Below, piece after piece: positions 30,399-38,728 of a DNA stretch of 38,728 nt. The stretch's first letter is position 1; the number at the start of each line of letters is the position of its first letter. The DNA is from Gemmatimonadota bacterium (GTDB lineage Bacteria > Gemmatimonadota > Gemmatimonadetes > Gemmatimonadales > Gemmatimonadaceae): positions 1 through 38,728 of the forward strand of contig JAQBPY010000387.1 of the NCBI GenBank assembly GCA_028287285.1. The letters run 5' to 3'. The translations under genes and the position numbers were made by a program. Under the pieces are notes generated by a model. The model was not told the origin of the DNA, ran no database searches, and saw nothing but the letters and a program-made list of their open reading frames with translations.

Positions 30399-31685
30399 TC
30401 AGGGTGGCGAGAGTCCGTCAGCCTCGGTAGCGCGGGGGCCTGCCTGCCCGGTCCGGCGCAGCAGCTCCAATTGCGCCATTCCCCAGATTGCGAGCGCGGG
30501 TACGGCCAGACGATACAACGTTGCGGTATCAGTCCGAAACAGCGCGCCCGGAATGAGCGTCGACATGAGCGGCGTGGTCACGAACGCTATTCCGTACAGC
30601 ACGGAACGCATGGTGGTTCTCGGTGCACTGCAAAACCAGAGCGTGGCACCCGTGAAGGCAATCACGTAGCTCGCACGCTCGGCCTGATGATTGAACAGCA
30701 CGGCAAAGAGCAGCACGGACGCGAGATACGTGAGGCGGAATCGGGCTTCGTCCCACCGCTCGCGCCGCAGCACCAGCGGGGCGAGCAGCACCAGCGTGCC
30801 GGCAAGCTGCACGGGCCAGTTCGGCCACTCCGTTCCGAACCAGCGGTGAATCAGCTCCATCACCGAGAACCACCGCTGCTTCGCGTCGCTGGACTCGACG
30901 CCCTGCCATGATCGATACTGCGCCACGAGCCTGGCAGGAGTGGTGACGAGCAAGGGCGCCGCGAGCAGTGTCGCGCCCATCGCAGTTGCCCACACGCCGG
31001 TTCGCATCACGAGCCGGCGCGGAATTGCAAAGGACAACGCGGCGAGCGGAAATATCTTGACGGACGCGCCGAGGAGCACCGCACCGGCCGCTTTCCATGC
31101 CTTGCCTCGCTCGAGCGCCGCGAAGGCAAGGATGATCAGGCCGGCGACCAGCGCATTGCTCTGGGCGTTCTGCATCGCGCGCAGTACTTCGAGGTGCAGG
31201 AATGCCAGTGCGAGCAACCCATTCCGGCCAGGAAGCACACGCTCGATGGACACAAAGAGGACGAGCGCATTCAGCGCGCTCCATAGGAAGAGGCCGAGCT
31301 GCCACGGCATCCACGAGAGTGGCGAGAACAGGAGTGCGAACGTGGGGCTGTACTTGAAGCGGTCCGAATGCTCTTCGGGATACTCTGCGTAGAGATCCGC
31401 TCCCGAGACGAGGTTCCGCGAGGACAGGCGAAAAATTTCATAGTTGCCCGATGGCCGCGCGGCATTGCGCAGGTTCTCGGCGTGCGCATTGGATACCAGC
31501 TCGGCGGCAGCGCGATTGAACGCAGGCGTCGCCGCAAGAGACTTCCCCGCTGCGTCGAGCGCCGCGGTGAGCAGATAGATCGCGAAGAGAATGCGTCGAA
31601 GGCGCGGCATGGACGCCGCACGCCACCACGCACGCACCCGGTGGGCGAGCATGTGCACGGAGTCCAGGGAGGGGGAGCGGCTCAT
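30399..31685 (-). CDS. GT87-like (DUF2029) membrane glycosyltransferase
   Basis: 428 residues with about ten hydrophobic segments. The family motif DLYAEYPEEHSDRFKYSPTFALLF near 97-120, followed by PLSWMPWQLGLFLWS, matches DUF2029/GT87 polyprenyl-phosphate-dependent mannosyltransferases. The RAMQNAQSNALVAGLIIL and GASVKIFPL stretches are also typical. Such enzymes transfer sugars from lipid donors on the periplasmic side, for example to lipoglycans or glycoproteins. Substrate not deducible. It has no close operon partner: it starts 49 bases past the Hsp20 terminator and converges on osmC. Confidence 0.8.
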   Translation of the reverse strand: MSRSPSLDSVHMLAHRVRAWWRAASMPRLRRILFAIYLLTAALDAAGKSLAATPAFNRAAAELVSNAHAENLRNAARPSGNYEIFRLSSRNLVSGADLYAEYPEEHSDRFKYSPTFALLFSPLSWMPWQLGLFLWSALNALVLFVSIERVLPGRNGLLALAFLHLEVLRAMQNAQSNALVAGLIILAFAALERGKAWKAAGAVLLGASVKIFPLAALSFAIPRRLVMRTGVWATAMGATLLAAPLLVTTPARLVAQYRSWQGVESSDAKQRWFSVMELIHRWFGTEWPNWPVQLAGTLVLLAPLVLRRERWDEARFRLTYLASVLLFAVLFNHQAERASYVIAFTGATLWFCSAPRTTMRSVLYGIAFVTTPLMSTLIPGALFRTDTATLYRLAVPALAIWGMAQLELLRRTGQAGPRATEADGLSPP

Positions 31686-31733
31686 TGTGGAGCCGAAGTG
31701 TAATACTACCGCCTTTCACTTCAGTGACAAACC

Positions 31734-31764
31734 AAAAGGCCGGACGCAGCGCGTCCGGCCTTTT
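31734..31764 (-). terminator. Rho-independent terminator after hsp20
   Basis: A 14-bp perfect stem (31734-31747 with 31751-31764) with a 3-base loop, A-run on one side and T-run on the other, so it may work in both directions. It lies 15 bases after the Hsp20 stop. Confidence 0.88.
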
Positions 31765-31778
31765 TGCGCACCAATTGA

Positions 31779-32210
31779 TCAAGCAGTCTGCGTCTTGATC
31801 GAGATCTTGCGGGGCTGTGCTGCCTGTGCCTTCGGAACCGTGATCGTGAGCAGTCCGTTCGCGAACGTCGCGTCGATACGATCGGCGTCGACGAACTCCG
31901 GCAAGCGGATGGAGCGCTCGAAGGTGCCCTGCACACGCTCCGCAGCGAACACACGAAGCTCACCTTCGGCCGGAGCCTCGAAGCTCGCGGGCTTGGTGCC
32001 GCGAATGGTGAGCACGTTCTGCTCGAAACGAATGTCCACAGCCTCCGGGCTCACACCCGGCAACTCTGCCAGCACGACGTACGCGTCGCCGCGTTCGGCA
32101 ACGTCGAGCGCCGGTACCCAGACGCGGGCGCCAAGTGGCGCACCGAACGCCTGATCGAAGGCACGGTTGAGCGTCATCATGCGATCGAGCGAATTGCGAG
32201 TGGTCAACAT
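31779..32210 (-). CDS. Small heat-shock protein Hsp20
   Basis: 143 residues from ATG 32210, which has GGAGG 8 bases before it. An upstream ATG (32225) contains this site and is less likely. The alpha-crystallin domain spans about 40-135: WVPALDVAERGDAYVVLAELPGV, EAVDIRFEQNVLTIRGTK, GTFERSIRLPEFVDADRIDATFANGLLTITVPKA. The N-terminus contains RMMTLNRAFDQAF and the C-terminus ends RKISIKTQTA, an I-x-I-like tail. It is an ATP-independent holdase. No CIRCE element was seen upstream. Confidence 0.95.
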   Translation of the reverse strand: MLTTRNSLDRMMTLNRAFDQAFGAPLGARVWVPALDVAERGDAYVVLAELPGVSPEAVDIRFEQNVLTIRGTKPASFEAPAEGELRVFAAERVQGTFERSIRLPEFVDADRIDATFANGLLTITVPKAQAAQPRKISIKTQTA

Positions 32211-32244
32211 TGGATAGGCCTCCATGGTGAGTGTTTGAAGTAGT

Positions 32245-32258
32245 CCGCGATGTCGCGG
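32245..32258 (-). promoter_or_regulatory. Small palindrome upstream of hsp20
   Basis: CCGCGA, two bases, TCGCGG, 35 bases before the hsp20 start in a 155-base gap after the ABC permease gene. It could be an operator. No known heat-shock box (CIRCE, HAIR) was recognised here. Confidence 0.35.
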
Positions 32259-32365
32259 CCGACCACTCAAAACGCATGCGATGGACCAGCCAGAAACTGC
32301 CATGCTGGCCGATCATCAACACTTCACTGGTGAAGGAATGACAGCAGTGCTGCCGGATATGCATG

Positions 32366-34072
32366 TCAGCCCAGCTGCATCGGCTCCAGGCGCTCCAGCG
32401 AGCTGCCGAGCATGGCCATCAGTCCGTAGGCTTCCGCGCACAGGGCTGCCCCGCCTGCAAGGCCGGCGCCGCCAATGGCTGCCACCGGCAGCGACTGCAG
32501 CGCAAAGTACGCCGCTCCTGCCGCAACAGCCGGTGCCACGAGCAGGAGCAGGAGCATCAGCAACGTCGCCAGCATCGTCAACATCATCTGGCCCATCACC
32601 TCCACGCCGGAGCCGCCCAGCTCGCCCAGCCTCACCCACGCCGGAAACAAGAGCGCCATTCCATTGTGGATCGTGAAGTTCGCGAGATTGAGGCCGAGCA
32701 GAAAAAATGGCGCCCCGATGAGCACGCCAATCCGAAGGCCAAGAGCAGGCACGCCTGTGCTCGCAAAGGAGAGGGCCAGGATGGCCGCGGCGATCAGCAC
32801 GTACTGCACCGCCGCCGTTGGCGTCGCGCTGCTCGCGACCTCCGCAAGAATGATCTGACGTCCCGTGAGGGGAAGCGTCTTGAGCATGGGCAGGCGGCGC
32901 AGCTCACCCCGCAGGTCGTTGCGCATGGTCATCGGGCCGAACAGCAGCACCGTCGCGGCCATGATGGCGCTCAGGATTGCAACCATCGGCTCCAGGTCCG
33001 CATGACCACCGGCAAATCCAACGGCGGCGACGCATGCAATGACCGGCAAGCCCACAAGCGTTCGCACCTGCCCCGTTCGCGAGAGCCACAGCACGTTCTT
33101 CCAGAGAAGTGCAACGGCAGGCGCGCCAGTGGGCCGGAGGCCAACGGTGCGACGCGCGGCCTTCACGGACACCGTACCGCTGGATACCCCCCGTGCACGC
33201 ATTGCGCGGATGCGTTGCGCCTGTGCGGCCGATGCCGCCGCTGCCGTTTCCTCGAATGCGGAGTCCGTGCGCAGCACCCACCACACGTGCAGCCCCACCA
33301 GCACCAGCGCCGGACCGAGCGCAGCGAGCCATTCGGCGGTAGTCGTTGCGACCATTGGGCCAACGGCCACGCGAAATGGGTAGAGCGCCCACCCAACAAT
33401 GCCGGTTGAAAGGCCACGGGCTGCAATGTCCATCATCTCACCCATGCCCGTTGCCGACGCGAACGAGGTGCGCAGACCGAGCAGCCCATTCACGATCACC
33501 GTGGCGACGACGCCAAACGCCGCAATGGCCGGCCAACTGCGACGCAGCCCACGCACGCCATGCTCCGCGCTCGACGCGAAGATCAGTGCCACGCCCAGGC
33601 GGTGCAGTGTGATGATCGACAACATGATCCAGTAGCTGACGATGCCGATGGCGCCGCCCTTTCCGGACCGGAACAGCATCGACCAGACAAGGCTCGTGAA
33701 CAATACAGCCGTCTGCGAGCGAACCAGCTTGTAGACGATGAGTCCGCGCCGGGAGATCGGCGCGGGGAACAGCACGGAGACTTCGGCTTCGGTAAATGCG
33801 AGCGCGTACTTGTCGCCGCCCGTGATCCAGGCATACGCCGTCAACAGCAGCAGAATGAGGGGGAGCACCGTGCTCGCACCCATTCCGGCAAACAGGTTCA
33901 AGCCCTGGCGCCCGCCAGGCGCGCGCATGCCCCTGTTGAAGAACATCATCCAGAAGTATCCGAGCCCCAGCAGCAGCGCGAGTGCGTACCGTGGGTTTCG
34001 GATGCGCTTCACCTGCGACACGAATCGATTGCGCATCGAGACGAGAATCAGATACGCAAAAGCGCGAGTCAT
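32366..34072 (-). CDS. ABC exporter permease-like membrane protein
   Basis: 568 residues from ATG 34072, overlapping the ATPase gene by 4 bases (ATGA). The open frame further upstream overlaps the ATPase. About twelve hydrophobic segments. The N-terminus FAYLILVSMRNRFVSQVKRI has the ABC-2-like permease start, followed by AWITGGDKYALAFTEAEVSVLFPAPISRR. The pattern repeats in a second half near 370-568 (TGRQIILAEVA and membrane-rich end), consistent with a fused two-half exporter subunit. Substrate unknown. It pairs with the ATPase directly upstream. Confidence 0.85.
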   Translation of the reverse strand: MTRAFAYLILVSMRNRFVSQVKRIRNPRYALALLLGLGYFWMMFFNRGMRAPGGRQGLNLFAGMGASTVLPLILLLLTAYAWITGGDKYALAFTEAEVSVLFPAPISRRGLIVYKLVRSQTAVLFTSLVWSMLFRSGKGGAIGIVSYWIMLSIITLHRLGVALIFASSAEHGVRGLRRSWPAIAAFGVVATVIVNGLLGLRTSFASATGMGEMMDIAARGLSTGIVGWALYPFRVAVGPMVATTTAEWLAALGPALVLVGLHVWWVLRTDSAFEETAAAASAAQAQRIRAMRARGVSSGTVSVKAARRTVGLRPTGAPAVALLWKNVLWLSRTGQVRTLVGLPVIACVAAVGFAGGHADLEPMVAILSAIMAATVLLFGPMTMRNDLRGELRRLPMLKTLPLTGRQIILAEVASSATPTAAVQYVLIAAAILALSFASTGVPALGLRIGVLIGAPFFLLGLNLANFTIHNGMALLFPAWVRLGELGGSGVEVMGQMMLTMLATLLMLLLLLVAPAVAAGAAYFALQSLPVAAIGGAGLAGGAALCAEAYGLMAMLGSSLERLEPMQLG

Positions 34073-34809
34073 GCGTTGGACAGCCGTTCGTCTGCACCGG
34101 TGAGGGCGAGAAATACGTCCTCGAGTGACTGGCCGGCGAGGGTGGGATGCGCGTCGACGATTTCCGCAATGGATCCGTACGCGACGCACGCACCTTTGCG
34201 AATCACGAACAGCTTGGTGCACAGCTCTTCGACGAGCGTGAGCAGGTGCGAGCTCAGGATGACCGACGATCCCGCCCTGGCGCGATTGGCAATGGTGGCC
34301 CGCATGCGCCGCATGCCGCCCGGATCGAGGCCGGTGAGGGGCTCATCAAGGATGAGCACAGAGGGATCGTGCAACAGCCCGCAGGCAATGGCCAGCTTCT
34401 GTTTCATGCCGCGACTGAGCTCTGTGGAGAGCGACCGGCGCTTGTCGGCAATCTCGAGCTCCTCGAGCAGCGGGCCAATGCGCTGCTCCACGTCGGCCAC
34501 GCCGTAGAGCCGAGCCACGAAGCGAAGATGCTCTTCTACGGTGAGGTGCTCGAACAGGTGCGGCTCGTCGGGAATGAACGCAAGCTGCTGCTTGGCCGCC
34601 ACGGAATCGGTCTGGATGTCGTGGCCTGCGATGGAGACGGACCCGGTCGATGGGGCAATGATGCCGGCGAGGCAGCGGAGGGTGGTGGTCTTGCCGGCAC
34701 CATTGGGGCCGACCAGGCCGAGCACCTCGCCGGGGTTCACGGTGAACGAGATGTGGTCGACCGCGGTGAAGTCACCGTATTGGCGAGTGAGGTTCTGGAC
34801 CGTGATCAT
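34069..34809 (-). CDS. ABC transporter ATP-binding protein
   Basis: 246 residues from ATG 34809; a GTG at 34845 would add 12. Walker A GPNGAGKTT is near 37-45. The Q loop is in LAFIPDEPHLFEHLTVEEHL. The signature LSRGMKQKLAIACGL and Walker B VLILDEPLTGLDPGGM are intact. It is of the ABC-2 exporter type and is coupled by a 4-base overlap to the permease-like gene. It supplies ATP hydrolysis for export. Substrate not deducible. Confidence 0.97.
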   Translation of the reverse strand: MITVQNLTRQYGDFTAVDHISFTVNPGEVLGLVGPNGAGKTTTLRCLAGIIAPSTGSVSIAGHDIQTDSVAAKQQLAFIPDEPHLFEHLTVEEHLRFVARLYGVADVEQRIGPLLEELEIADKRRSLSTELSRGMKQKLAIACGLLHDPSVLILDEPLTGLDPGGMRRMRATIANRARAGSSVILSSHLLTLVEELCTKLFVIRKGACVAYGSIAEIVDAHPTLAGQSLEDVFLALTGADERLSNA

Positions 34810-35424
34810 GACATCCGCCAAGTGCCACCGGGCGTGATGCGGCACATGACCTCATCGAACAGGGGAACGGCAAACGCGGTGTCTCCATGCTGTGGGCTCC
34901 AGGTCATTCCTCTCACAATCAAATGTTTCTTGTCGGACTCAAATAGCGGGGCGGACGCGCTCGGTTTGACCCCCGTATTGTGTCTCGCAACTCATTCGCA
35001 AGCGAGCTCAGGAGGGGACTGCCAGTACTGGTGCGAGTGGATTCGTAACAGCATCCATGCGCAATGATACAGGAATTATCAACAATGCGCCGCCCCATAT
35101 AGCTGATCCCGTATATCGAGCTTGAGAGAAGCACATCGCCAAGCTTCTGCCCAGCCTATCTCCAGGGAGGGGACGGCAGCTCCCGACAGTCGCTGCGCTC
35201 CTGCGGGATGACAGTTTGTCGTGAACAGGATTGCATGGGCGCCAATGCTGTACAGTCAGCTGTCATCCCGCAGGAGCGAGCGAAGCGAACGAGTGTTGGG
35301 ATGTCGCCGCGCTGCTTTACAGCCAGTTGTCATCCCGCAGAAGTGAGCGAAGCGAACGACTGTCGGGAGATACTCTCCGCACCCTGAACTATGCGCTGGC
35401 CGCCCACCATATTAGGGTTGCGGA
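34810..35424. other. Intergenic region with low coding potential and repeats
   Basis: About 615 bases between two divergent genes. No convincing protein: the frames present are short or low-quality. The part up to about 35160 is more AT-rich than its surroundings, with stretches such as ATACAGGAATTATCAACAATG near 35070, and probably carries promoters. The part from 35187 on carries the TGTCATCCCGCAG repeats described separately. Confidence 0.6.
35197..35367. repeat. Short TGTCATCCCGCAG-type repeats, three copies (one inverted)
   Basis: An 18-base perfect inverted repeat (35197-35214 with 35260-35277). Two longer direct copies start near 35260 and 35328, each reading TGTCATCCCGCAG, then AGCGAAGCGAACGA, then a GGGA end. 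The units look like dispersed intergenic repeats common in GC-rich genomes. A hairpin could form with a loop of 45 bases. Confidence 0.7.
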
Positions 35425-36582
35425 GTGACTTTATCTCCCATTGAACACGACTGGTACGCGATCGTCGCGCCCGGACTCGAAGCGCTGGCGCTGGCCGAAG
35501 CGCGCGCCTTGGGCCTCGACGCACAGGCGGAGGAGGGTGGCGTTGCGTGGCGTGGCGACTCCTACAGCGGCCTGCTGGCGAATGCGTCGCTCAGGATCGC
35601 GTCGCGGGTGGTCATGCGCCTGGCAACCTTCGAAGCACGCGGATTTGCCGAGCTGGAACGGCATGCGCGCCGTATCGAGTGGGGTCGCATCGTGCGTCCG
35701 GGAGATGCGCTCCGCTTCCGCGTCACCTGCAAGAAATCCCGGCTCTACCATTCCGATGCCGTGGCGCAACGATTGGCGGACGCTGCCATGCGCGTTGTGC
35801 CCGGCGTGCGCGCACAGGGTGGAAGCGTCGACGAAGAAGAAACGGTAGACATGGACGACTCCGCGCTCGTCGTCGTGCGCTTCATGCGTGACGTATGCAC
35901 CGTGAGCGCGGATAGCTCCGGCGCGCTGCTGCACCGTCGCGGCTACCGGCAGTCCACGGCCAAGGCCCCCCTGAGAGAGACAATCGCGGCGGCAATGATC
36001 TCGGCGTCGGGGTGGGATGGTGTTTCGCCTCTCATCGACCCGGTGTGCGGTTCCGGAACGATTCCCATTGAAGCTGCCCTTCGCGCCCGGAACATTGCGC
36101 CCGGCCTGGAGCGGACGTTCGCCATGGAGGGGTGGCCCGGCATGGCGGTGGGGCTGGGAGAGCGCCTTCGCTCGGAGCTTGGGAAGCGCGTGATGCGCAC
36201 GTCGAACGCCATGATTGTTGGCAGTGACCGCGACGCGGGCGCCATTGCGGCAGCCAGGCAGAATGCCGAACGCGCGCGGGTATCGGACATGGTCTCATTC
36301 GACATCCACTCCATCTCGGCCGCGCATTTCCCGGAAGCGCCACGGGGATGGATCGTCATGAATCCACCGTACGGCGTGCGGGTGGGTGACGCGGACCGCG
36401 TGCGGGATCTCTGGGCGCAGCTCGGCAACGTGCTTCGCGAGCGGGCGGCGGGGTGGCGCGTGGCGCTGCTGTCGCCGGAGCCGGCGCTAGACCGCCAGCT
36501 GAAGCTGCGGCTCGAGCCGGTCGCATCCACGAGCAACGGCGGCATTCCCGTGAAGATGATGGTCGGCGACATTCCGGGATGA
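35425..36582 (+). CDS. THUMP-domain RNA methyltransferase (RlmL/Trm-like)
   Basis: 385 residues from GTG 35425 (AGGG about 7 bases before). The N-terminal THUMP part (about 1-165) has WYAIVAPGLEALALAEARAL, VVMRLATFEARGFAELERHA and LRFRVTCKKSRLYHS. The C-terminal Rossmann methyltransferase has the SAM motif DPVCGSGTIPIEAAL (D205) and the catalytic NPPYGVR at 313-319. RlmL-type enzymes methylate guanine N2 in 23S rRNA; others in this family act on tRNA. The exact target is not deducible. It lacks the second C-terminal domain of full E. coli RlmL. The MOSC gene overlaps its end by 4 bases. Confidence 0.9.
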   Translation: MTLSPIEHDWYAIVAPGLEALALAEARALGLDAQAEEGGVAWRGDSYSGLLANASLRIASRVVMRLATFEARGFAELERHARRIEWGRIVRPGDALRFRVTCKKSRLYHSDAVAQRLADAAMRVVPGVRAQGGSVDEEETVDMDDSALVVVRFMRDVCTVSADSSGALLHRRGYRQSTAKAPLRETIAAAMISASGWDGVSPLIDPVCGSGTIPIEAALRARNIAPGLERTFAMEGWPGMAVGLGERLRSELGKRVMRTSNAMIVGSDRDAGAIAAARQNAERARVSDMVSFDIHSISAAHFPEAPRGWIVMNPPYGVRVGDADRVRDLWAQLGNVLRERAAGWRVALLSPEPALDRQLKLRLEPVASTSNGGIPVKMMVGDIPG

Positions 36583-37055
36583 GCGTGGGGCGTGTGGTTG
36601 GACTGCAGCGATCGGGGGGTGGCGTCCCCAAGCTGCCCATTGAACGCGCTGAGGTGCAGCTGACCGGTATTGTGGGCGACTGGCAGCGCGACCGCCGCTA
36701 CCATGGTGGCCCGGACCGGGCGCTCTGCCTCTATTCGGCCGAGTTGATCGGTGCATTGCGCGTCGAGGGGCACCCCGTGTGGCCAGGTGCGATGGGGGAA
36801 AATGTGACTATTGAAGGTCTTGATTGGGCCGTGATGCAACCCGGTGCCCGCCTGCGCATTGGCACGGTGGTGCTCGAGATCACGAATTTTGCCCCTCCAT
36901 GCAACACCATCAGCGGCGCGTTCACGGATGGCCGGTTCAAGCGCGCGAGTGAGAAAGTCCATCCCGGCTGGTCGCGTGTGTACGCCCGCATCATCCGCGA
37001 AGGCGTCATCGTGCTCGGTGACCAGGCGGAACTGCTGAGTCCCGAGCTCTCGTAG
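36579..37055 (+). CDS. MOSC-domain protein
   Basis: 158 residues from ATG 36579, overlapping the methyltransferase stop by 4 bases. MOSC motifs: GIVGDWQRDRRYHGGPDRALCLYS (GD and HGG residues), GAMGENVTIEGLDW, RLRIGTVVLEITNFAPPCNTI with the conserved Cys. MOSC domains handle sulfur on molybdenum cofactor or reduce N-hydroxylated substrates. Stand-alone bacterial members resemble YiiM. It is coupled to the methyltransferase gene. Function unproven. Confidence 0.92.
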   Translation: MSVGRVVGLQRSGGGVPKLPIERAEVQLTGIVGDWQRDRRYHGGPDRALCLYSAELIGALRVEGHPVWPGAMGENVTIEGLDWAVMQPGARLRIGTVVLEITNFAPPCNTISGAFTDGRFKRASEKVHPGWSRVYARIIREGVIVLGDQAELLSPELS

Positions 37056-37139
37056 CTCCATCTCGAGCCCGAGCCCGAGCTCCAGCTCCAGCTCGTGTCC
37101 TTGATGACGTTTGGCTGGGAGCTCACAGCAGAAAGCTCA

Positions 37140-37159
37140 ATATCAATACATATTGATAT
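37140..37159. promoter_or_regulatory. AT-rich palindrome upstream of the poly-HAMP gene
   Basis: ATATCAAT, four bases, ATTGATAT, inside an AT-rich patch of about 35 bases (37138-37172) in otherwise GC-rich DNA. It lies about 130 bases before the GTG start at 37289. It could be an operator or promoter. Nearby, GCCTCG, seven bases, CGAGGC forms a second small hairpin near 37205-37223. No known regulator was recognised. Confidence 0.5.
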
Positions 37160-37288
37160 GATAATATTTCGAAGAGCCTGTTTCTTGCAGATGGGAACGC
37201 CTGGCCTCGGAGGTGACGAGGCTGCCATGCTCGCCGCCGCTCGTCCCGGTGGCGTTTCGCATCCTGTCTTTCCAAAGAGGAGTTGACC

Positions 37289-38728
37289 GTGAGCGTTGGT
37301 GACAGACCCCAATTGCCAGACGACGAGAGCGCATCGAGCGGCCGCGGAAAACGTGGCCGGCCCCGCCGCAACGCTGCGGCGCTCGTCCCAGAAATTGACG
37401 TGACAGACGATCTCCGCATGGGCGCCGCTGCCGGCTCACGAAACGGGGGCGGCGGCGGGCCGGGTCGAGATCGGGCCTTGCGCCAGCTGCTCGCCGGGCT
37501 GCGCGCCCTCGACGCCGGCGACTTTGCGGTGCGGGTCGACTCGTCGGGGAGTGATTCGCTGCTCTCGGAAATCGCGGACATCTTCAACTCGGTCGCCACC
37601 AAGCAGGCACGACTGGCCGACGAGACCAACCGGGTGGCGCTCTCGGTGGGCCGCGAGGGCAAGATGCGGGACCGTGCGACGATCGGACCGGCGAGCGGGT
37701 CGTGGGCCGGCTCGGTGGATGCGCTGAACTCCCTCATCACGGACCTCGTGCAGCCCACGTCCGAAGTCGCGCGCGTGATCAAGGCGGTGGCCGAGGGCGA
37801 CTTGAGCCAGAAGGTGGAGCTCGAGATCGAGGGCAAGACGGTGCAGGGCGAGTTCTTCCGCATCGGATCCACCGTGAACCGAATGGTGGACCAGCTCAAC
37901 GCCTTCGCGAGCGAAGTCACGCGCGTGGCGCGAGAGGTGGGAACGGAGGGACGGCTGGGCGGCCAGGCCAACGTGCAAGGTGTGAGTGGTACGTGGCGCG
38001 ACCTGACGGACTCGGTGAACGGCATGGCGACGAACCTCACCAACCAGGTGCGAAACATCGCCGACGTGACCACCGCCGTCGCAAAGGGCGACCTCTCCAA
38101 GAAGATCACGGCAGAAGCCAAGGGCGAAATTCTCGAGCTGAAGAACACCATTAACACGATGGTCGATCAGCTGTCGTCATTTGCCGACGAAGTGACCCGG
38201 GTGGCTCGCGAAGTGGGAACAGAAGGTGTGCTGGGCGGCCAGGCGAACGTGCCCGGTGTTTCCGGAACCTGGAAGGACCTGACGGACTCGGTGAACGGCA
38301 TGGCGAGCAACCTGACCAACCAGGTGCGAAACATCGCCGACGTGACCACGGCCGTGGCCAAGGGTGACCTGCGGCGGAAGATCACTGCCGAAGCCAAGGG
38401 CGAAATGCTCGAGCTGAAGAACACCATCAACACGATGGTCGATCAGCTCTCGTCGTTCGCCGCCGAAGTGACGCGCGTTGCCCGAGAGGTCGGTACGGAA
38501 GGCATCCTTGGCGGCCAGGCCAACGTGCCGGGTGTCGCCGGTACGTGGAAGGACCTTACCGATTCCGTGAACTTCATGGCGTCGAATCTCACGTCGCAGG
38601 TCAGAAATATCGCCGACGTGACGACGGCCGTGGCAAAGGGAGATCTAAGCCGAAAGATTACAGCAGAAGCAAAGGGCGAGATCCTGGAGCTCAAGAACAC
38701 CGTGAACACCATGGTGGACCAGCTCAAC
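37289..38728 (+). CDS. Poly-HAMP signalling protein (probably hybrid kinase), cut by window edge
   Basis: 480 residues visible; the gene continues past the window. GTG start with GAGGAG 6 bases before it. Residues 1-60 are disordered and basic, with KRGRPRR at 21-27, an AT-hook-like motif. A HAMP-like helix pair follows (about 70-130: [16 protein letters not shown]). From about residue 160 there are HAMP units, with near-identical 92-residue repeats from about residue 203. Each repeat has [28 protein letters not shown], [21 protein letters not shown] and KITAEAKGE, then LELKNTxNTMVDQL. This repeat design is known from Nik1/Os-1-type hybrid kinases with stacked HAMP domains. The kinase part is not in the window, so it is inferred. 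No membrane segment is seen. Confidence 0.85.
   Translation, partial: MSVGDRPQLPDDESASSGRGKRGRPRRNAAALVPEIDVTDDLRMGAAAGSRNGGGGGPGRDRALRQLLAGLRALDAGDFAVRVDSSGSDSLLSEIADIFNSVATKQARLADETNRVALSVGREGKMRDRATIGPASGSWAGSVDALNSLITDLVQPTSEVARVIKAVAEGDLSQKVELEIEGKTVQGEFFRIGSTVNRMVDQLNAFASEVTRVAREVGTEGRLGGQANVQGVSGTWRDLTDSVNGMATNLTNQVRNIADVTTAVAKGDLSKKITAEAKGEILELKNTINTMVDQLSSFADEVTRVAREVGTEGVLGGQANVPGVSGTWKDLTDSVNGMASNLTNQVRNIADVTTAVAKGDLRRKITAEAKGEMLELKNTINTMVDQLSSFAAEVTRVAREVGTEGILGGQANVPGVAGTWKDLTDSVNFMASNLTSQVRNIADVTTAVAKGDLSRKITAEAKGEILELKNTVNTMVDQLN
37899..38728 (+). repeat. Tandem 276-bp coding repeats (HAMP units)
   Basis: Three successive units, with the GAAGT anchor starting at 37913, 38189 and 38465, exactly 276 bases (92 codons) apart. 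DNA identity is high by eye, highest in the [13 protein letters not shown] part. Repeats continue past the edge. This suggests recent in-frame duplication or gene conversion. Confidence 0.85.

Noticed and set aside
34810..35160. tRNA or small RNA in the divergent gap
   Set aside because: A GGTTTGAnCCC-like stretch near 34960 has no matching acceptor, D or anticodon arms.
37123..38157. Minus-strand frame of 344 residues over the poly-HAMP gene
   Set aside because: Antisense to the repeats; its repeats just mirror the coding repeats.
37899..38728. CRISPR-like regular repeats
   Set aside because: Repeat period is 276 bases, in frame and coding for HAMP domains; no spacers.

Overview
The window is GC-rich, tightly packed chromosomal DNA from a flagellated Gram-negative-type bacterium. 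Gemmatimonadota is my best guess. That is an inference from gene content, gene order, long PAS/HAMP sensor kinases and very high GC, and no rRNA or other marker is present to settle it. Bases 1-21175 form one large flagellar island. The rest is a mixed housekeeping region.

The minus-strand block 1-9674 is a rod/basal-body/export/hook operon, read right to left: flgB, flgC, an unrecognised small ORF, fliE, fliF, fliG, fliH, fliI, fliJ, a motE/ylxF-like gene, fliK, flgD and the start of flgE (cut by the window edge). Spacing is 0-60 bases, with many 1-4 base stop/start overlaps. The standout is FliK. It carries what looks like a complete zinc peptidase M15 (D,L-/L,D-peptidase type) domain between its disordered N-terminus and its hook-length-control C-terminal domain. 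FlgB lacks the usual NIAN-type motif.

Bases 9675-13588 hold regulators. A PAS-PAS-kinase-receiver protein with a degenerate ATP-binding domain lies on the plus strand. A sigma-54 activator (FlgR/FlrC type) faces it. The two are separated by a palindromic repeat that recurs at 21.2-21.3 kb.

Bases 13611-21175 (plus strand) are the late flagellar genes: flgL, fliW, flagellin, fliD, fliS, a fliT-like gene, a second fliS-like gene, flgM and a small CheZ-like protein. Four sites resembling the FliA (sigma-28) consensus precede flgL, fliC, fliD and flgM. The flagellin leader contains a textbook CsrA site (6-bp stem with AGGA loop) plus a GGA-containing Shine-Dalgarno. With fliW just upstream, this implies FliW-CsrA control of flagellin translation. 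csrA itself is not in the window.

Bases 21400-36582 and 36579-37055 hold, in order: a small membrane protein plus an SPFH/prohibitin protein; a PAP2 phosphatase; a large hybrid kinase; a conserved hypothetical protein; a five-gene minus-strand run (sufE, DUF6526, plsC-type acyltransferase, an epimerase-like protein, a DapA-superfamily protein); OsmC; a GT87-like membrane glycosyltransferase; Hsp20; an ABC exporter pair; a THUMP/RNA methyltransferase; and a MOSC protein. A poly-HAMP signalling protein with near-identical 276-bp tandem repeats runs off the right edge.
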